This document shows positions 42,273 through 51,581 of a DNA stretch of 64,000 nt, piece after piece. The position numbers and the translations under genes are program-made. The DNA lies in NCBI GenBank assembly GCA_040766655.1, contig JAXGQB010000007.1, positions 186,001-250,000 of the forward strand, written 5' to 3'. This DNA is from JALOOB01 sp040766655. GTDB taxonomy: Bacteria > Chloroflexota > Anaerolineae > CG2-30-64-16. The notes beneath the pieces were generated by a model, which saw only the letters and a list, made by a program, of their open reading frames with translations, was not told where the DNA came from and made no database searches. The stretch's first letter is position 1. Each line of letters begins with the position of its first letter.

Positions 42273-43769
42273 GTGGAAGACAACGAACTCGACCTCAACG
42301 AACAGCAGCTGGTGCGCCGCGCCAAGCTTGCTGACCTGCGCGCGGTGGGCATGGAGCCCTATCCGCAGCGCCTCCCCTGGCCCCGCACCCACACGGCGGC
42401 GGAAGCGCTGGCGGGTCACACGGCGGGCCGGCTGGGCGCCGAGGACTTTGTGGGCCTCGTCGGGCGCATGATGTCCGTGCGGGTGATGGGCAAGGCCGCC
42501 TTCGCGCACATCGAAGACGGCAGCGGTCGGGTCCAGATTCACCTGCGCCGCGATCTCCTCGGCGAGCAGGCCTACGACGAGTTCTTCCGCAGGCTGGTCG
42601 ACCTGGGCGACTTCATCACAGTGCGCGGTCCCATGTTCACCACGCGCACCGGCGAGGTGACGTGCGAGGCGCGCGAAATCGCGCTCCTCTCCAAGACGCT
42701 CAACCCCCTGCCTGACAAGTGGCACGGCCTGAAGGATGTCGAGACGCGCTATCGGCAGCGCTACGTGGACCTGCTGGCCAACCCCGAGGTGCGCACGGTC
42801 TTCGAGACGCGCGCCGGGCTCGTCGCGGCCATCCGGCGCTACCTAGACTCGAACGGGTTCCTGGAAGTCGAGACGCCGGTGCTCCAGCCCATCTACGGCG
42901 GCGCGGCCGCGCGGCCCTTCACCACGCATCACAACCAGCTCGACCAGGAACTCTTCCTGCGCATCAGCTTCGAGCTGTACCTGAAGCGGCTCATCGTCGG
43001 CGGCTACGAGCGGGTGTACGAGCTCGGCCGGGATTTCCGCAACGAGGGTATCAGCTTCAAGCACAACCCGGAGTTCACCCAACTCGAGTTCTACGAGGCC
43101 TACACCGACTACCACGGCATGATCCGCCGCACCGAGGAGATGATCTGCGCGGTCAGCGAGGCGCTGACCGGGGGCCTGAAGATCACGTACGATGGCCAGG
43201 AGATCGACCTCACGCCGCCGTGGCGCCGGATCACCATGCGCGACGCGATCCTTGACGCAACGGGTGTCGACTACACGCAAACGCCTGACGCCGATTCGCT
43301 GGCCGCCGCGATCCGCGCGCGGGGCCTGAAGTGCGACGCCAGGGCGAGCCGGGGCAAGCTGATCGACGGGCTGTTCGGCGACTACGTCGAGCCCACGCTG
43401 ATCCAGCCGACCATCATCATGGACTACCCGGTGGACATCAGCCCCCTGGCAAAGAAGAAGGCGGACGATCCGACCACCGTGGAACGCTTCGAGTACTTCG
43501 TCGCGGGCATGGAGATGGGGAACGCGTTCACCGAACTGAACGACCCGATCGACCAGCGGGCGCGGTTCGTCGAGCTGCGCGCCGCGATGGCGGGCGAGGA
43601 CGAGAACGTCCACCCGCTTGACGAGGACTTCCTCAACGCGCTGAGCTACGGCATGCCGCCCACCGGTGGCTTCGGCACGGGCATCGACCGGCTGACCATG
43701 CTGTTCGCCGACCGGCAGAGCATCCGGGAAGTGATCCTGTTCCCACACCTGAAATCGATTGAAGATTGA
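42273..43769 (+). CDS. lysS: Lysyl-tRNA synthetase (class II)
   Basis: 498 residues, GTG start 5 bp after greA. N-terminal OB-fold anticodon-binding domain (VRVMGKAAFAHIEDGSGRVQIHL), then the class II core: motif 1 (FLEVETPVLQPIYGGAAARPF), motif 2 (FRNEGISFKHNPEFTQLEFYEAYTDY) and motif 3 (GFGTGIDRLTMLFAD). The last four codons and the stop lie inside an ATTGAAG heptamer repeat, so the C-terminal SIED is repeat-encoded. Confidence 0.96.
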   Translation: MEDNELDLNEQQLVRRAKLADLRAVGMEPYPQRLPWPRTHTAAEALAGHTAGRLGAEDFVGLVGRMMSVRVMGKAAFAHIEDGSGRVQIHLRRDLLGEQAYDEFFRRLVDLGDFITVRGPMFTTRTGEVTCEAREIALLSKTLNPLPDKWHGLKDVETRYRQRYVDLLANPEVRTVFETRAGLVAAIRRYLDSNGFLEVETPVLQPIYGGAAARPFTTHHNQLDQELFLRISFELYLKRLIVGGYERVYELGRDFRNEGISFKHNPEFTQLEFYEAYTDYHGMIRRTEEMICAVSEALTGGLKITYDGQEIDLTPPWRRITMRDAILDATGVDYTQTPDADSLAAAIRARGLKCDARASRGKLIDGLFGDYVEPTLIQPTIIMDYPVDISPLAKKKADDPTTVERFEYFVAGMEMGNAFTELNDPIDQRARFVELRAAMAGEDENVHPLDEDFLNALSYGMPPTGGFGTGIDRLTMLFADRQSIREVILFPHLKSIED

Positions 43770-43776
43770 AGATTGA
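43754..43776 (+). repeat. ATTGAAG repeat at the lysS 3' end
   Basis: A run of ATTGAAG units identical to the start of the repeat block at 38549. It contains the lysS stop codon and ends 14 bp before the GH57 start. Confidence 0.85.
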
Positions 43777-43790
43777 CCGTTGAGGGTTCG

Positions 43791-46001
43791 ATGACGCACC
43801 CGTTGTACGTCGCGCTGGTGTGGCACATGCACCAGCCGTACTACAAGGACCTGCGGACCGGCGGCATGCCCATGCCGTGGGTGCGCCTTCACGCTGCCAA
43901 GGACTACCTCCACATGGCGGAGGTCCTCGCCCAGCACCCCGGGGTCCACGCCACGATCAACATGGTCCCATCGCTCGTTGAGCAGATGGTGGCGTGGGCC
44001 GAGGGCCGGGAGTCCGACGACCTCGTCCTCATCGCCGAGCAGGAGCGCTGGAGCGACGCAGACCGCCGTTTCATCCTCCAGATGTGCTTCAGCGTCAACT
44101 GGGACAACATCATCCGGCGCTATCCCCGCTACGCCGAACTGCTCGACCGCCGGCCCGCCGCGCTGGCCGACCCCGCCGCCTTCTCAGACGCCGATTATCG
44201 CGATCTCGTTGCGTGGTTCAACCTGGCCTGGATCGATCCGGGCTGGCTCCGCCGGGACCCGGCGCTGCATGCGCTGATCGAACAGGGACGCGATTTCTCC
44301 GTGGCAGACGTGCAGCTCATCCACGCCAAGCAGCGGGAGATCGCGGGCCGCGTGCTGCCGCTGTACCGGAAGCTTGCGGCCAGCGGCCAGCTGGAGATCT
44401 GCACCTCGCCCTATTTTCACCCGGTGCTGCCCCTGCTGATCGACACCGACTGCGCCCGCGCGCCCAGCCCCGGGCTGCCGCTGCCCGTCCCCGCCTACCA
44501 GGCGGTCGAGGACGCGGCGGCACAGCTCGCGGCGGCCGTCCAGGCGCACACCGCGGCGTTCGGCGCGCCGCCCGCCGGCCTCTGGCCATCCGAGGGGGGC
44601 GTTTCACCTGCGATCCTGCCCCTCGTCCGGGAAGCTGGCTTCAGGTGGCTGGCCACGGACGAGATCATCCTCGGCCGCAGCCTGGGCCGGTACATCGAGC
44701 GCGACGCACAGAACCTGGTCACCGATCCCCGGGCGCTCTACCGTCCCTATCGCGTCATGGCCGGCACGGAGCTGGGGCCGTCGATCATCTTCCGGGACCA
44801 CGAGTTATCCGACCGCATCGGCTTCCTCTATCAGAGACTGCCGGGCCACCAATCCGCGGATGACATGATCTACCGCCTGCTTGAGATCCAGCGTCGGATC
44901 AGCGATCCCGAATCGCCCTATCTGGTCAGCATCATCCTAGACGGCGAGAACTGCTGGGAACACTACGAACAGAACGGCGACGTGTTCCTGCACGCGCTTT
45001 ATGGCGCATTCGAGCGCCGCAGCGAGCTGGCCGCGGTCACCGTGACCGAGTATCTCGAGGGCAAACGGCCGGCCGGAACGCTGGCGCGCCTCGCCACCGG
45101 TTCGTGGATCGGCGGCGATTTCACCACCTGGATCGGCGATCCGGAGCACAACCAGGCGTGGGATGCCCTGCGGCGAACCAGGGCGCACCTGCTGCACCGA
45201 TCCAACGGGTGCGCAGCGCCGCCCTCAGACGCTGCGAAGCGCCGGGCGTGGCACGCGCTGCATGCCGCGGAGGGCAGCGACTGGTTCTGGTGGTTCTCCC
45301 ACAGGAACCGGTCCGATCAGGATGCGCTCTTCGATGGACTCTTCCGCCAGTCGCTGGCCGCGGTCTTCGACGCGCTGGGGGATGAAGTGCCGGCATGGCT
45401 CGAAGAGCCGATCCAACGTGCGGGGCGCTCGGTCGATCACCGCGGCGCCACAGGTTATGTCACCCCCACCCTGTCCGGCGCGCCCTTCCCGGGCGAGGAC
45501 TGGGCGCGTGCCGCCAGCCTGGCCGCCCCGACATCCTCGGGCGCCATGCAGCGTGCGGAGGGCCTCATCGAACGGCTGCTCGTCGGCCACGACGCCAGGC
45601 GGCTTTTCCTGCGGCTCGACCTGCGGCGGCCCGCCGCCGACTACGAGATTCTCCTCTACGGCAGCGCGCCGGACCGGCCGGCCAATCAGCAGGTGGACGC
45701 CCGGTTCGATGACCCGGACGAGGCCCCGCACCGGCTGGCCGCGGCCTGGCTCGTCCGCTGCGTCGCCGGACAGCCGGCCCCGTTCCTCTTTGCCGCGGAC
45801 GGCCACGGAAACTGGAGCGCGTCCGGCCCGGTCGCGTCGGCCGGCGGCGAGACCGTGCGCGAGTGCGCCATCGCCCTCTCCGAGCTCGGCCTGGCCCCTG
45901 GCGACGACCTGCGGCTCTACCTGGTGCTGGCGCGGGACGGCCGCGTGATCGCGACCCTTCCCGAGCGCAAGATGGCCGTCCTCAGCCTGCCGGTCTTCTG
46001 A
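43791..46001 (+). CDS. Glycoside hydrolase family 57 protein
   Basis: 736 residues from ATG 43791. Motif 1 is ALVWHMHQPYYKD. The nucleophile is about Glu268 in GLWPSEGGVSPAI, and the acid/base is about Asp384 in SIILDGENCWEHY. The N-terminal part matches amylopullulanase and alpha-amylase members of GH57. The C-terminal ~250 residues form a beta-rich domain (RLFLRLDLRRPAADYEILLYG) probably binding carbohydrate. No signal peptide, so it acts in the cytoplasm, perhaps on glycogen made with GlgB. Confidence 0.9.
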   Translation: MTHPLYVALVWHMHQPYYKDLRTGGMPMPWVRLHAAKDYLHMAEVLAQHPGVHATINMVPSLVEQMVAWAEGRESDDLVLIAEQERWSDADRRFILQMCFSVNWDNIIRRYPRYAELLDRRPAALADPAAFSDADYRDLVAWFNLAWIDPGWLRRDPALHALIEQGRDFSVADVQLIHAKQREIAGRVLPLYRKLAASGQLEICTSPYFHPVLPLLIDTDCARAPSPGLPLPVPAYQAVEDAAAQLAAAVQAHTAAFGAPPAGLWPSEGGVSPAILPLVREAGFRWLATDEIILGRSLGRYIERDAQNLVTDPRALYRPYRVMAGTELGPSIIFRDHELSDRIGFLYQRLPGHQSADDMIYRLLEIQRRISDPESPYLVSIILDGENCWEHYEQNGDVFLHALYGAFERRSELAAVTVTEYLEGKRPAGTLARLATGSWIGGDFTTWIGDPEHNQAWDALRRTRAHLLHRSNGCAAPPSDAAKRRAWHALHAAEGSDWFWWFSHRNRSDQDALFDGLFRQSLAAVFDALGDEVPAWLEEPIQRAGRSVDHRGATGYVTPTLSGAPFPGEDWARAASLAAPTSSGAMQRAEGLIERLLVGHDARRLFLRLDLRRPAADYEILLYGSAPDRPANQQVDARFDDPDEAPHRLAAAWLVRCVAGQPAPFLFAADGHGNWSASGPVASAGGETVRECAIALSELGLAPGDDLRLYLVLARDGRVIATLPERKMAVLSLPVF

Positions 46002-46173
46002 CCCAGCGTCCGGGCACGCCGCACCCACCCCCCCCGAGTCTCATTCCTTCCCACTGCAGCGCGTACCCTTTTCCCGTTGTGTGCGTTTGGATACGCATGA
46101 CCCACCCTATCAGGCTCGCCCGCCGCGTCAGTGCGCGACCGGGACCGCCTGAGACCATCCACGGAGGGATCGC

Positions 46174-48009
46174 ATGCAAGATAGCACAGTGCACAAGCGA
46201 TTGCGACGTCCCGGCGCGCGCTTCTTACTGCTGACGCTCTGCGCCGCGACGCTCGTCGTCGTCGGCGCGTTTTGGCAACTGGACGGTGCGACGAGCCAGG
46301 CCGCCAGCCCGAGGGAGGCGCCTGCATCATCCTCGCTGCTGATGCCCCTGGTCGCCAACGGCGCGCTGCCGGTTGACCCGGACGCGAGGACCAAGACGCC
46401 GAGGCCATTCATCACGCCCACGGCCACGGAGACGGCCACGCCGCCAGCGTCGGCGACGCCGTCGCCGACGAGCACTGCGACGGCCACCACCCGTCCGACG
46501 AACACGCCGACGCTCTCACCCACACCGCAGACGACGGCAACGCCCACGCCCACGAGCCCGCTGCTCAACACGTCACACGCGGGCCGTTTCACCACCTACG
46601 AGGGCAGCAAGACCTGCAACGAGTGTCACCTGGAACAGGCGCAGGACATGCACTCGGCGTTGCATTACCAGTGGAGCGGGCCTGCTCCCGACGCCACCAA
46701 CGTGGAGACGGGCGGCAAGCTTGGCGCGATCAACGACTTCTGCGGCTACCCGGACATCAACTGGCTGGGCATCCTGACCAACCTGGACGGGCAGCCGACG
46801 GACGGCGGCTGCGCCACCTGTCACGCCGGCATGGGCGCGCGGCCGACCACAGCGCAGACCCAGGAGCAACTGGAAAATATCGACTGCCTCACCTGTCACT
46901 CCGAGACGTACCGCCGCAAGGTCGTCGACGAGGGCGGAACCTTCAAGCTGGCGCCCGCGCCCGAGCGCATGAACGTGCCCTTGGCGGAGGCGATCACCGA
47001 CATCACCACGCCGACCAAGGCGGCCTGCCTCTCCTGCCACCTCAGTTCTGGCGGCGGGCCGAACAACAAGCGCGGCGACCTTGAGACCGCTCTGGCCGAC
47101 CCGCCGGTCACGCTTGACGTGCACATGGCCTCACAGGCCAATGGCGGCGCCGGACTGCTGTGCCAGGACTGCCACATCACCCAGGACCACCGGATCGCGG
47201 GCCGCGGCTCCGATATGCGCGCGACGGACCTCGACGTGCCCGTGAACTGCACCAACTGCCACGACCCGACGCCGCACGACGACGAGAACCTGGACAAGCA
47301 CACCACCAGGGTTGACTGCACCGTGTGCCATGTTCCGGCGTTTGCCCGGACGACCTCCACCGATATGTTCCGTGACTTCCGCTCCGTCGAGGTCTTCGAG
47401 AGCCGCCGGCTTTACGAGCCGACCATCGAGCGCGGCTCGAACGTCATCCCGGAGGTGGCGTGGTTCAACGGGACATCGCAGTTCTACAACTTCGGCGACC
47501 CCATCACCTATGCCGACAGCGGTCGCGTCAGCATGTCGGAACCGAACGGCGATATCAATGACAGGGAGGCCAAGCTGTATCCGTTCAAGCTGCACGAGGC
47601 GCTCCAGGCACATGACCCGGTGAGCAATCGCATCCTGCCGATGAAGATGGGCATCCTGTTCCAGGACGGCAACGTCGATCTCGCCATCCGGAAGGGCGTG
47701 GAAGACGTGGGCTGGGATCTGCCACAGGGCTACGACTTCGTCCCGACCGAACGCTGGCTGTCGATCAACCACACGGTCGCACCGGAGGAGCAGGCCCTGC
47801 AATGCGAGGCGTGTCATGGTGACAGCGCCGCCCGGCTCGATTGGGCGACTCTTGGCTACACGCCGAAGGAGACACGCGACGGTGAGCCGCTGTGCGAGAG
47901 CTGTCACGGGACCAAGAAGGTCGAGAAGAACTACTTCTTTACGGTGCACAACAAGCACGTGAACGACAAGGAGATCGCGTGTGCGGAATGCCACGGCTTC
48001 TCCCGCTAG
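46174..48009 (+). CDS. Exported multiheme (ten CxxCH) c-type cytochrome
   Basis: 611 residues. An N-terminal membrane/signal segment (FLLLTLCAATLVVVGAFW) precedes a Thr/Pro/Ala-rich linker (~75-130). The heme domain has ten CxxCH sites in order: CNECH, CATCH, CLTCH, CLSCH, CQDCH, CTNCH, CTVCH, CEACH, CESCH and CAECH, from about residue 148 to the C-terminus. It may be held to the membrane by its uncleaved N-terminus. It is a likely electron carrier or reductase, similar in layout to octaheme tetrathionate reductase-like proteins. No partner genes lie nearby. SD GGAGGG precedes the ATG. Confidence 0.88.
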   Translation: MQDSTVHKRLRRPGARFLLLTLCAATLVVVGAFWQLDGATSQAASPREAPASSSLLMPLVANGALPVDPDARTKTPRPFITPTATETATPPASATPSPTSTATATTRPTNTPTLSPTPQTTATPTPTSPLLNTSHAGRFTTYEGSKTCNECHLEQAQDMHSALHYQWSGPAPDATNVETGGKLGAINDFCGYPDINWLGILTNLDGQPTDGGCATCHAGMGARPTTAQTQEQLENIDCLTCHSETYRRKVVDEGGTFKLAPAPERMNVPLAEAITDITTPTKAACLSCHLSSGGGPNNKRGDLETALADPPVTLDVHMASQANGGAGLLCQDCHITQDHRIAGRGSDMRATDLDVPVNCTNCHDPTPHDDENLDKHTTRVDCTVCHVPAFARTTSTDMFRDFRSVEVFESRRLYEPTIERGSNVIPEVAWFNGTSQFYNFGDPITYADSGRVSMSEPNGDINDREAKLYPFKLHEALQAHDPVSNRILPMKMGILFQDGNVDLAIRKGVEDVGWDLPQGYDFVPTERWLSINHTVAPEEQALQCEACHGDSAARLDWATLGYTPKETRDGEPLCESCHGTKKVEKNYFFTVHNKHVNDKEIACAECHGFSR

Positions 48010-48010
48010 T

Positions 48011-48038
48011 TTGACAAGAGGACGCAGTCGTCTATAAT
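48011..48038 (+). promoter_or_regulatory. Promoter of tRNA-Gly(CCC)
   Basis: TTGACA, 16-bp spacer, TATAAT, ending 10 bp before the tRNA. Confidence 0.88.
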
Positions 48039-48048
48039 GGCGACTGCC

Positions 48049-48123
48049 GCGGGTATAGTTCAGCGGTAGAACGTCAGCTTCCCAAGCTGGATGTCAGGGG
48101 TTCGAATCCCCTTACCCGCTCCA
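48049..48123 (+). tRNA. tRNA-Gly (CCC), CCA encoded
   Basis: Acceptor GCGGGTA pairs with TACCCGC. Anticodon loop TTCCCAA in stem TCAGC/GCTGG. The 3' CCA is encoded in DNA, unlike the other tRNAs in the window. It marks the left edge of an accessory region. Confidence 0.95.
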
Positions 48124-48129
48124 CCCTAC

Positions 48130-48165
48130 GACCGGTAGTGGCATAGCCGCTACCGGTCGCTTTTT
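48130..48165 (+). terminator. Terminator of tRNA-Gly(CCC)
   Basis: Twelve-base-pair stem GACCGGTAGTGG/CCGCTACCGGTC (one G-T pair), 5-nt loop, then GCTTTTT. Confidence 0.9.
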
Positions 48166-48204
48166 CAGTGGTCTGGTGCTCCCGTTTTCTATACAAAATG
48201 CGCT

Positions 48205-48233
48205 TTGCGATGTCTTGCGGTTCCTGCTACAAT
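48205..48233 (+). promoter_or_regulatory. Promoter of the restriction-modification gene
   Basis: TTGCGA, 17-bp spacer, TACAAT, ending 56 bp before the ATG. Confidence 0.55.
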
Positions 48234-48289
48234 CACTGACCAGGATCGTTTGGCGGAAGACACCGTCGCATCTGCGAGGAATATCCCTG

Positions 48290-51121
48290 ATGGCTCACAT
48301 CACGCCGCAAGAGTTTGTCGCCAAATGGCGCAACGCCACGGTCACGGAGCGGGCCGCTTCGCAATCGCACTTCAACGACCTCTGCGATCTCCTCGGGCAT
48401 CCGAAACCCCTCGAAGCCGACCCTCACGGCGAATGGTTTGCCTTCGAAAAGGGCGCCGGCAAGGCGTCAGGCGGGGAGGGCTGGGCCGATGTCTGGAAGA
48501 AGGGCTGCTTTGGCTGGGAGTACAAGGGCAAGCAGGCCAATCTCGACAAGGCGTATGCGCAACTCCTCATGTACTACGGTGCGCTCGATAATCCGCCGTT
48601 ACTGATCGTTTCGGACATCGACACGATTCGCATCCACTCGCACTTCACGAACACGGTGCGCAGGACTGAGACGATCGCCCTTGACGACCTGCTCAGGCCC
48701 GAGAAGCTGGACCTGCTGCGCAAGGCGTTCACCCAGCCCGAAGCGTTCCGCTCGCATGAGACCACCGCACAGGTCACGCAAGAGGCCGCCGCGCAGTTTG
48801 CCAGGATCGCCCAGCTGCTGCGGGCATACGGAAATCCACCGGCGGAGGTCGCTCATTTCCTGATCCGCCTGCTGTTCTGTCTGTTTGCCGAGGACGTCGG
48901 GATTCTGCCGCCCAAGCTCTTCAGCCGGCTTGTCACGCGGCCCAAACAGAACGCCGCTGCCTTCCGCGACCAACTTCGCCAGCTCTTCGCCGCGATGTCC
49001 GAGGGCGGCTACTTCGGTGTCGATACGATCCTGCATGTCGATGGTGGGCTGTTTAACAACGATGCGACCCTGCTGATGGACAGCGACTCGCTGCAGGTCC
49101 TGGCCGAGGTCAGCCGGCTGGACTGGGGAGCGATCGAGCCGGCGATCTTGGGCACATTGTTCCTGCGCGGCCTGGACCCAAGCAAGCGCTCACAACAGGG
49201 CGCGCACTTCACGTCGAAGGAGGACATCCTGCTGATCGTGGAGCCGGTGCTGATGGCCCCGCTGCGCCGCCGCTGGGACGAGGTGCGCGCCGAGGCCGCC
49301 GGGCTGGCCGCCGACCTCGCGCTGATCGACGAAGAGGACCTGACGGACAAGCGCCCGGCCGTCCTCAAGAGCCGCCGCGACCGGCGCACCAGGCTCAACA
49401 CAAGGCTCAGCAGTCTCCTGCTTGCTTTCCGGCAAGAACTGGCCGCCATTCAGATCCTCGACCCGGCGTGTGGCAGCGGCAACTTCCTGTATGTCGCCTT
49501 GCGACTGCTACTCGACCTGGAGAAAGAGGTCATCAGCCTCGAAGCATCACTTGGCGGCACGGTCTCGTTCCCGATGGTTTCGCCTTCGCAGCTCCACGGC
49601 ATCGAGATCGACCCCTACGCCTACGAACTGGCACAGACGACGATCTGGATCGGCTACATCCAATGGCTGCGCGACAACGGCTTCGGGCTGCCGGACGAGC
49701 CGATCCTCAAGCCGCTGGAGGCGATCCGGCAGATGGACGCGATCCTGGCCTACGATGGTGAGGGGAAGCCCGTAGAGCCCGAGTGGCCGGCCGCGGACGT
49801 GATCATCGGGAATCCGCCGTTCTTGGGCGACAAGAAGATGCGCGCAGAGCTGGGCGACAGATACGTGGAGGACCTGCGCGGCCTGTATGCCGGTCGTGTG
49901 CCGGGCGGCGCCGACCTGGTGACCTACTGGTTCGAGAAGGCGCGGGCGCAGATCGAGGCGGGGAAGTCGAAGCGAGCGGGTTTGCTCGCGACGAACTCAA
50001 TCCGTCAGCAAGGCAATCGACCAGTATTGGAGCGCATCAAAGAGACAGGCGATATTTTCATGGCGTGGAGCGATCGGCCGTGGGTGCTCGATGGAGCGGC
50101 GGTTCGGGTGTCATTCGTGGGGTTTGATAATGGCATCGACCAGAATCGGAGCCTAGACGGTCTCCCGGTGACGGCAATCAACCGCGACCTTACGACGGGT
50201 GGAGATGTTACAGGCGCCTCGCCCCTGGCCGAAAATGACGGCATTTGTTTCCTGGGAATGATGAAAGCTGGACCTTTCGATATTGATGGCGTAACGGCCA
50301 GACAAATGCTTGATGCACCGGTTAATCCGAACGGCCGCTCCAATTCCGATGTCGTGCGTCGGCGACTCGGAGGACAAGATGTGGTGGGCAGACCCAGGGA
50401 TGGATGGATCATTGACTTTGGCGTGGATTTGACTGAAGAAGAAGCCTCGATGTTCGAGGCTCCATTTGAGTATGTCAAGAAGTATGTGAAGCCGCTCAGA
50501 GATGTCAACCGACGCGCACGCACAAGGGAGAGATGGTGGATTTTTGGAGAAGCCAGACCGGGTCTGCGCAGAGCGCTTGTGGGGTTACATCGATGTATCG
50601 TAACACCAGAGGTCGCGCGGCATCGTGTCTTTGATTGGATGGATACCAGCATGGTGCCCGATCATAAGTTGCACGTGTTCGCCAGGGAAGATGATTATTT
50701 CATCGGGCTATTGCAGTCGAGGGTTCACGAAGCTTGGTCGCTGGCGCAGTGTGCCTGGATGGGCGTCGGCAATGATCCGAGTTACTCTTCCTCGCGCACC
50801 TTCGAAACCTACCCCTTCCCTTGGCCGCCGGGCACGGAGCCAGCCGGCGATCCTCGCGTCGAGGCAATCGCTGAGGCCGCGCGGGACCTGGTGGCGAAGC
50901 GGGACGCATGGCTGAACCCTGAAGGCGCGAGCGAGGCGGAGCTGGCAAAGCGGACGCAGACCCGCCTCTACAACGAGCGGCCGACCTGGCTGCGCCTGGC
51001 GCACGAGAGGCTGGACCGGGCAGTGCTGGACGCGTACGGCTGGCCGCATGATCTGACCGACGAGCAGATTCTGGAGAGGCTTCTGGCGTTGAACTTGGAG
51101 CGGGCCGGCGCCCGCGGTTAA
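48290..51121 (+). CDS. MmeI-like (type IIL) fused restriction endonuclease-methyltransferase
   Basis: 943 residues from ATG 48290. The N-terminal nuclease site is Asp67-x9-Glu77-x-Lys79 (DVWKKGCFGWEYK), the same spacing as described for MmeI. A helical spacer leads to the N6-adenine methyltransferase core: motif I DPACGSGNFL (Asp391) and motif IV NPPF (Asn508). The C-terminal ~400 residues hold the target-recognition domain (YSSSRTFETYPFPWPP) and a helical tail that ends normally. It methylates one strand and cuts at a distance; the specificity is unknown. The stretch ~50030-50700 is visibly richer in A+T, a sign of recombined recognition sequence. Confidence 0.9.
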   Translation: MAHITPQEFVAKWRNATVTERAASQSHFNDLCDLLGHPKPLEADPHGEWFAFEKGAGKASGGEGWADVWKKGCFGWEYKGKQANLDKAYAQLLMYYGALDNPPLLIVSDIDTIRIHSHFTNTVRRTETIALDDLLRPEKLDLLRKAFTQPEAFRSHETTAQVTQEAAAQFARIAQLLRAYGNPPAEVAHFLIRLLFCLFAEDVGILPPKLFSRLVTRPKQNAAAFRDQLRQLFAAMSEGGYFGVDTILHVDGGLFNNDATLLMDSDSLQVLAEVSRLDWGAIEPAILGTLFLRGLDPSKRSQQGAHFTSKEDILLIVEPVLMAPLRRRWDEVRAEAAGLAADLALIDEEDLTDKRPAVLKSRRDRRTRLNTRLSSLLLAFRQELAAIQILDPACGSGNFLYVALRLLLDLEKEVISLEASLGGTVSFPMVSPSQLHGIEIDPYAYELAQTTIWIGYIQWLRDNGFGLPDEPILKPLEAIRQMDAILAYDGEGKPVEPEWPAADVIIGNPPFLGDKKMRAELGDRYVEDLRGLYAGRVPGGADLVTYWFEKARAQIEAGKSKRAGLLATNSIRQQGNRPVLERIKETGDIFMAWSDRPWVLDGAAVRVSFVGFDNGIDQNRSLDGLPVTAINRDLTTGGDVTGASPLAENDGICFLGMMKAGPFDIDGVTARQMLDAPVNPNGRSNSDVVRRRLGGQDVVGRPRDGWIIDFGVDLTEEEASMFEAPFEYVKKYVKPLRDVNRRARTRERWWIFGEARPGLRRALVGLHRCIVTPEVARHRVFDWMDTSMVPDHKLHVFAREDDYFIGLLQSRVHEAWSLAQCAWMGVGNDPSYSSSRTFETYPFPWPPGTEPAGDPRVEAIAEAARDLVAKRDAWLNPEGASEAELAKRTQTRLYNERPTWLRLAHERLDRAVLDAYGWPHDLTDEQILERLLALNLERAGARG

Positions 51122-51125
51122 CGCC

Positions 51126-51512
51126 GAGCGCCGGTTGCCTGCGCAAGCCGTGATCGAGGTGTTGAGCCAGGTCTGGATAGAGTGTGGTGTGCCGGAGTAC
51201 CTGCGCAGCGACAATTGCCGGAGTTCATCGCCAAAGCCATTCAAGGTTGGCTCAAGCAGCGCGAGGTGCAGATGCACTACATCGCGCCGGGTAGTCCCTG
51301 GCAAAATGCGCACGGCGAGAGCTTCAACGGCAAGTTCCGCGACGAATGCCTGAACATGGAGGTGTTCTACAGCTTGGCCGGGGCCGAGTCCATTGTCGAG
51401 AGTGGCGGCAGAGCTACAACCAGGAGCGGCCGCATAGCAGCTTGGCGTATCAAACGCCTGCCGAGTTCGCAGCATCTTGGCGGATGGCTTCTGGTACAAT
51501 GGACAACTCAGT
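51126..51512 (+). pseudogene. Remnant of an IS3-family transposase (integrase core)
   Basis: Three short stretches in different frames together spell the C-terminal half of an IS3-type OrfB. They are VPEYLRSDN with the second catalytic Asp, IAPGSPWQNAHGESFNGKFRDE with the Glu, and YNQERPHSSLAYQTPAEFA. At least two frameshifts break it, and the N-terminal half and terminal repeats are absent. It starts directly after the restriction-modification gene without damaging it. Confidence 0.88.
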
Positions 51513-51581
51513 TCATTCCGAATTCCAGGCAATCACGGATCGGCATCAAAAGAGGGTACCGGTTGGAGAATTGCAGAGGCA

